From positions 1 to 64,000 of the forward strand of contig NZ_JADPVH010000005.1 in NCBI RefSeq assembly GCF_026932795.1: a DNA stretch of 64,000 bases, in the 5' to 3' direction. The DNA is from Paenarthrobacter sp. Z7-10. GTDB lineage: Bacteria > Actinomycetota > Actinomycetes > Actinomycetales > Micrococcaceae. The notes beneath the pieces were generated by a model, which had not been told where the DNA came from, made no database searches, and worked only from the letters and a program-made list of their open reading frames with translations. Made by a program: the position numbers and the translations under genes. Position 1 is the first letter of the stretch; every line of letters starts with the position of its first letter. Shown one piece after another: positions 62,134-64,000 of the stretch.

Positions 62134-64000
62134 ATGAAACCGGACACCGCAGGGACAGTGCGCAGTACCACTGCACTGCCAACCGATCGATTCGGTTCAT
62201 CGGAAGTGCAGGCGGCCAGAGCCACTCAGGACCGGATCGACATTCCGGAGTTCGCACCGAACCTGATCCCGGAGGGCGAGGTGACGCCGGACCGTTTCCT
62301 GGACCGCGAGATCAGCTGGCTCGCCTTCAACGCGCGCGTGCTGGAACTGGCCGAGGACGCGGACCTGCAGCTGCTGGAACGCGTTAACTTCCTGTCCATT
62401 TTTGCCTCCAATCTGGACGAGTTCTTCATGGTCCGGGTGGCCGGGCTGAAGCGGCGGATCGCGACCGGACTGGCCGTTCCTTCGCCGGCCGGGCTGAGCC
62501 CTATCGAGGTGCTGGAGCAGATCAGCGACGCCGCTCATGAGCTGCAGGCGCGGCATGCGCACGTTTTTGCCGACCAGATCCGCCCGGCGCTGGCCTATGA
62601 GCAGATCCATTTGGTGCACTGGCACGAACTCGACGAAAAGGCCAAGGCCTCCCTGAGCAACATGTTCGCCGTGAAGGTGTTCCCCATCCTGACACCGCTG
62701 GCGGTCGATCCAGCGCACCCGTTCCCCTACATTTCCGGCCTCTCACTGAACCTTGCCGTCGTCGTGCGCAATCCGATCAGCGACAAGGAACTCTTTGCCC
62801 GCGTGAAGGTGCCCGACCAGCTGCCGCGGCTGATGTCGGTGGACGGGCCGCGCGCCGGCTCCGTGCCCGGACGCGTGGCGCGGTTCATTCCGCTGGAGGA
62901 AGTCATAGCCGAGCATCTGGACCAGCTTTTTCCGGGCATGGAAGTGCTGGAGCAGCACACCTTCCGGGTCACCCGCAACGAAGATCTTGAGGTCGAAGAG
63001 GACGACGCGGAGAATCTACTCCAAGCGCTGGAAAAGGAACTGCTGCGCCGGCGCTTTGGCCCTCCGGTCCGGCTGGAAGTGACCACGGACATTAACCCGA
63101 ACATCCGGGCCCTGCTGGTCCGCGAACTGGGCGTGGAGGATTCGGAGGTCTATGCCCTGCCGGCGCCGCTGGATCTGCGCGGGCTGTCCGTGATTGGCAG
63201 CATTGACCGCACCGACCTGCGCTATCCCAAACACCTGGCGCACACCTCGCGCTACCTGAACGAATCCGAGACCGCCAAGGCCGCGAATGTTTTTGCCGCG
63301 ATGCGCCGGCGCGACATTCTGCTGCACCACCCTTACGACTCGTTTTCCACCTCGGTGCAGGCCTTCCTGGAGCAGGCCGCCGCGGATCCCAAGGTCCAGG
63401 CCATCAAGCAGACCCTGTACCGCACCTCCGGGGACTCGCCCATCGTGGACGCGCTCGTGGATGCCGCGGAGGCCGGCAAGCAGGTCCTGGCGCTGGTGGA
63501 GATCAAGGCCCGTTTCGATGAGCAGGCAAACATTTCGTGGGCACGAAAATTGGAGCAGGCCGGTGTGCACGTGGTGTACGGCATCGTGGGGCTGAAAACA
63601 CACTGCAAACTCTCCCTGGTGGTGCGCCAGGAGCTGGACGGGCTGCGCCGCTACTGCCATATCGGCACCGGCAACTACCATCCGCGCACCGCGCGCTATT
63701 ACGAGGATCTGGGGCTGCTGACGGCGGATAACCAGGTGGGCGAAGATCTGTCCAAGCTGTTCAATCAGCTCTCGGGGTATGCCCCGAAATCCACCTTCAA
63801 ACGGCTGCTGGTGGCGCCGCGGTCCGTGCGCTCCGGGCTGATTGACCGGATTGAACGCGAGATCGCCAACGGCAGGGCCGGGCTGGCCGGCAAGGTCGTG
63901 ATCAAGGTCAATTCCATGGTCGATGAGGCGATCATCGACGCGCTTTACCGCGCCTCGCAGGCCGGTGTCCGGGTCGATGTCATAGTCCGCGGCATCTGCT
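62134..64000 (+). CDS. ppk: Polyphosphate kinase 1 (cut by window edge)
   Basis: PPK1 makes polyphosphate from ATP. The ATG at 62134 has AGGGGAGAG upstream, and the frame is open to the window end (622 codons; the family has about 690-740). The N domain starts with [22 protein letters not shown]; the head domain has NLAVVVRNP. The catalytic part shows [67 protein letters not shown], the phospho-acceptor His region [13 protein letters not shown] and the [24 protein letters not shown] motif. The end of the second catalytic domain lies outside the window. It follows mshD by 55 bases. Confidence 0.95.
   Translation, partial: MKPDTAGTVRSTTALPTDRFGSSEVQAARATQDRIDIPEFAPNLIPEGEVTPDRFLDREISWLAFNARVLELAEDADLQLLERVNFLSIFASNLDEFFMVRVAGLKRRIATGLAVPSPAGLSPIEVLEQISDAAHELQARHAHVFADQIRPALAYEQIHLVHWHELDEKAKASLSNMFAVKVFPILTPLAVDPAHPFPYISGLSLNLAVVVRNPISDKELFARVKVPDQLPRLMSVDGPRAGSVPGRVARFIPLEEVIAEHLDQLFPGMEVLEQHTFRVTRNEDLEVEEDDAENLLQALEKELLRRRFGPPVRLEVTTDINPNIRALLVRELGVEDSEVYALPAPLDLRGLSVIGSIDRTDLRYPKHLAHTSRYLNESETAKAANVFAAMRRRDILLHHPYDSFSTSVQAFLEQAAADPKVQAIKQTLYRTSGDSPIVDALVDAAEAGKQVLALVEIKARFDEQANISWARKLEQAGVHVVYGIVGLKTHCKLSLVVRQELDGLRRYCHIGTGNYHPRTARYYEDLGLLTADNQVGEDLSKLFNQLSGYAPKSTFKRLLVAPRSVRSGLIDRIEREIANGRAGLAGKVVIKVNSMVDEAIIDALYRASQAGVRVDVIVRGIC

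Overview
The window is high-GC DNA from an actinobacterium, most likely of the Micrococcaceae (Arthrobacter or a close relative). The evidence is a mycothiol synthase (MshD), a GlnR-type orphan regulator, a DUF222 protein, an RNA polymerase and ribosomal proteins of actinobacterial type with Ala/Lys/Glu-rich tails, and frequent GTG or TTG starts. About half of the 64 kb is the core translation and transcription gene block, almost all on the minus strand. No rRNA gene, CRISPR array, prophage or insertion sequence was recognised.

Layout in window coordinates. At 1-626 is the start of a DUF222 gene that runs off the left edge. At 795-5088 is the alpha-operon block, transcribed leftwards as infA-rpmJ-rpsM-rpsK-rpoA-rplQ-truA. 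At 5347-9928 lies an accessory block: a P1-family peptidase and a sugar ABC transporter whose first permease gene carries an in-frame stop. At 10011-23003 the S10 and spc operons run rpsJ to rpsQ, rplN to rplO, then secY-adk-map; no rpsN gene is present. At 23449-27857 is the str operon (rpsL-rpsG-fusA-tuf), and at 28287-35907 rpoC and rpoB.

At 36393-42106 a plus-strand block separates rpoB from rplJL. It holds a frameshifted YdeP/FdhF-like molybdopterin oxidoreductase, an OFA-type transporter, a thiolase and a YbaK-like protein. At 42332-48967 the minus strand carries tRNA-Trp-secE-nusG-rplK-rplA and rplJ-rplL, interrupted by two tandem GNAT paralogues.

From 49196 on, mostly on the plus strand, come an aminotransferase, pfkA and a GNAT protein. 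Then, on the minus strand, come a PadR/MFS efflux pair, a YgfZ-like protein, a nitrobindin-like protein, a 37-residue membrane peptide and a membrane protein. The plus strand resumes with glnR, a TetR-ABC transporter operon, mshD, and ppk, which runs off the right edge.

Most of the window is ordinary core genome. I did not find a convincing undescribed system. The points most worth a second look are: two single-base lesions (ABC permease and YdeP-like enzyme); a large imperfect palindrome with internal direct repeats next to rplL; an 18-bp tandem array that contains the stop codon of the MFS gene; a tandem repeat in the self-cleavage region of the P1 peptidase; a TetR gene that looks leaderless and self-regulated; paired hairpins in the rpsQ-rplN and rpoB-rpoC gaps; and the accessory blocks inserted at the junctions of the ribosomal operons.
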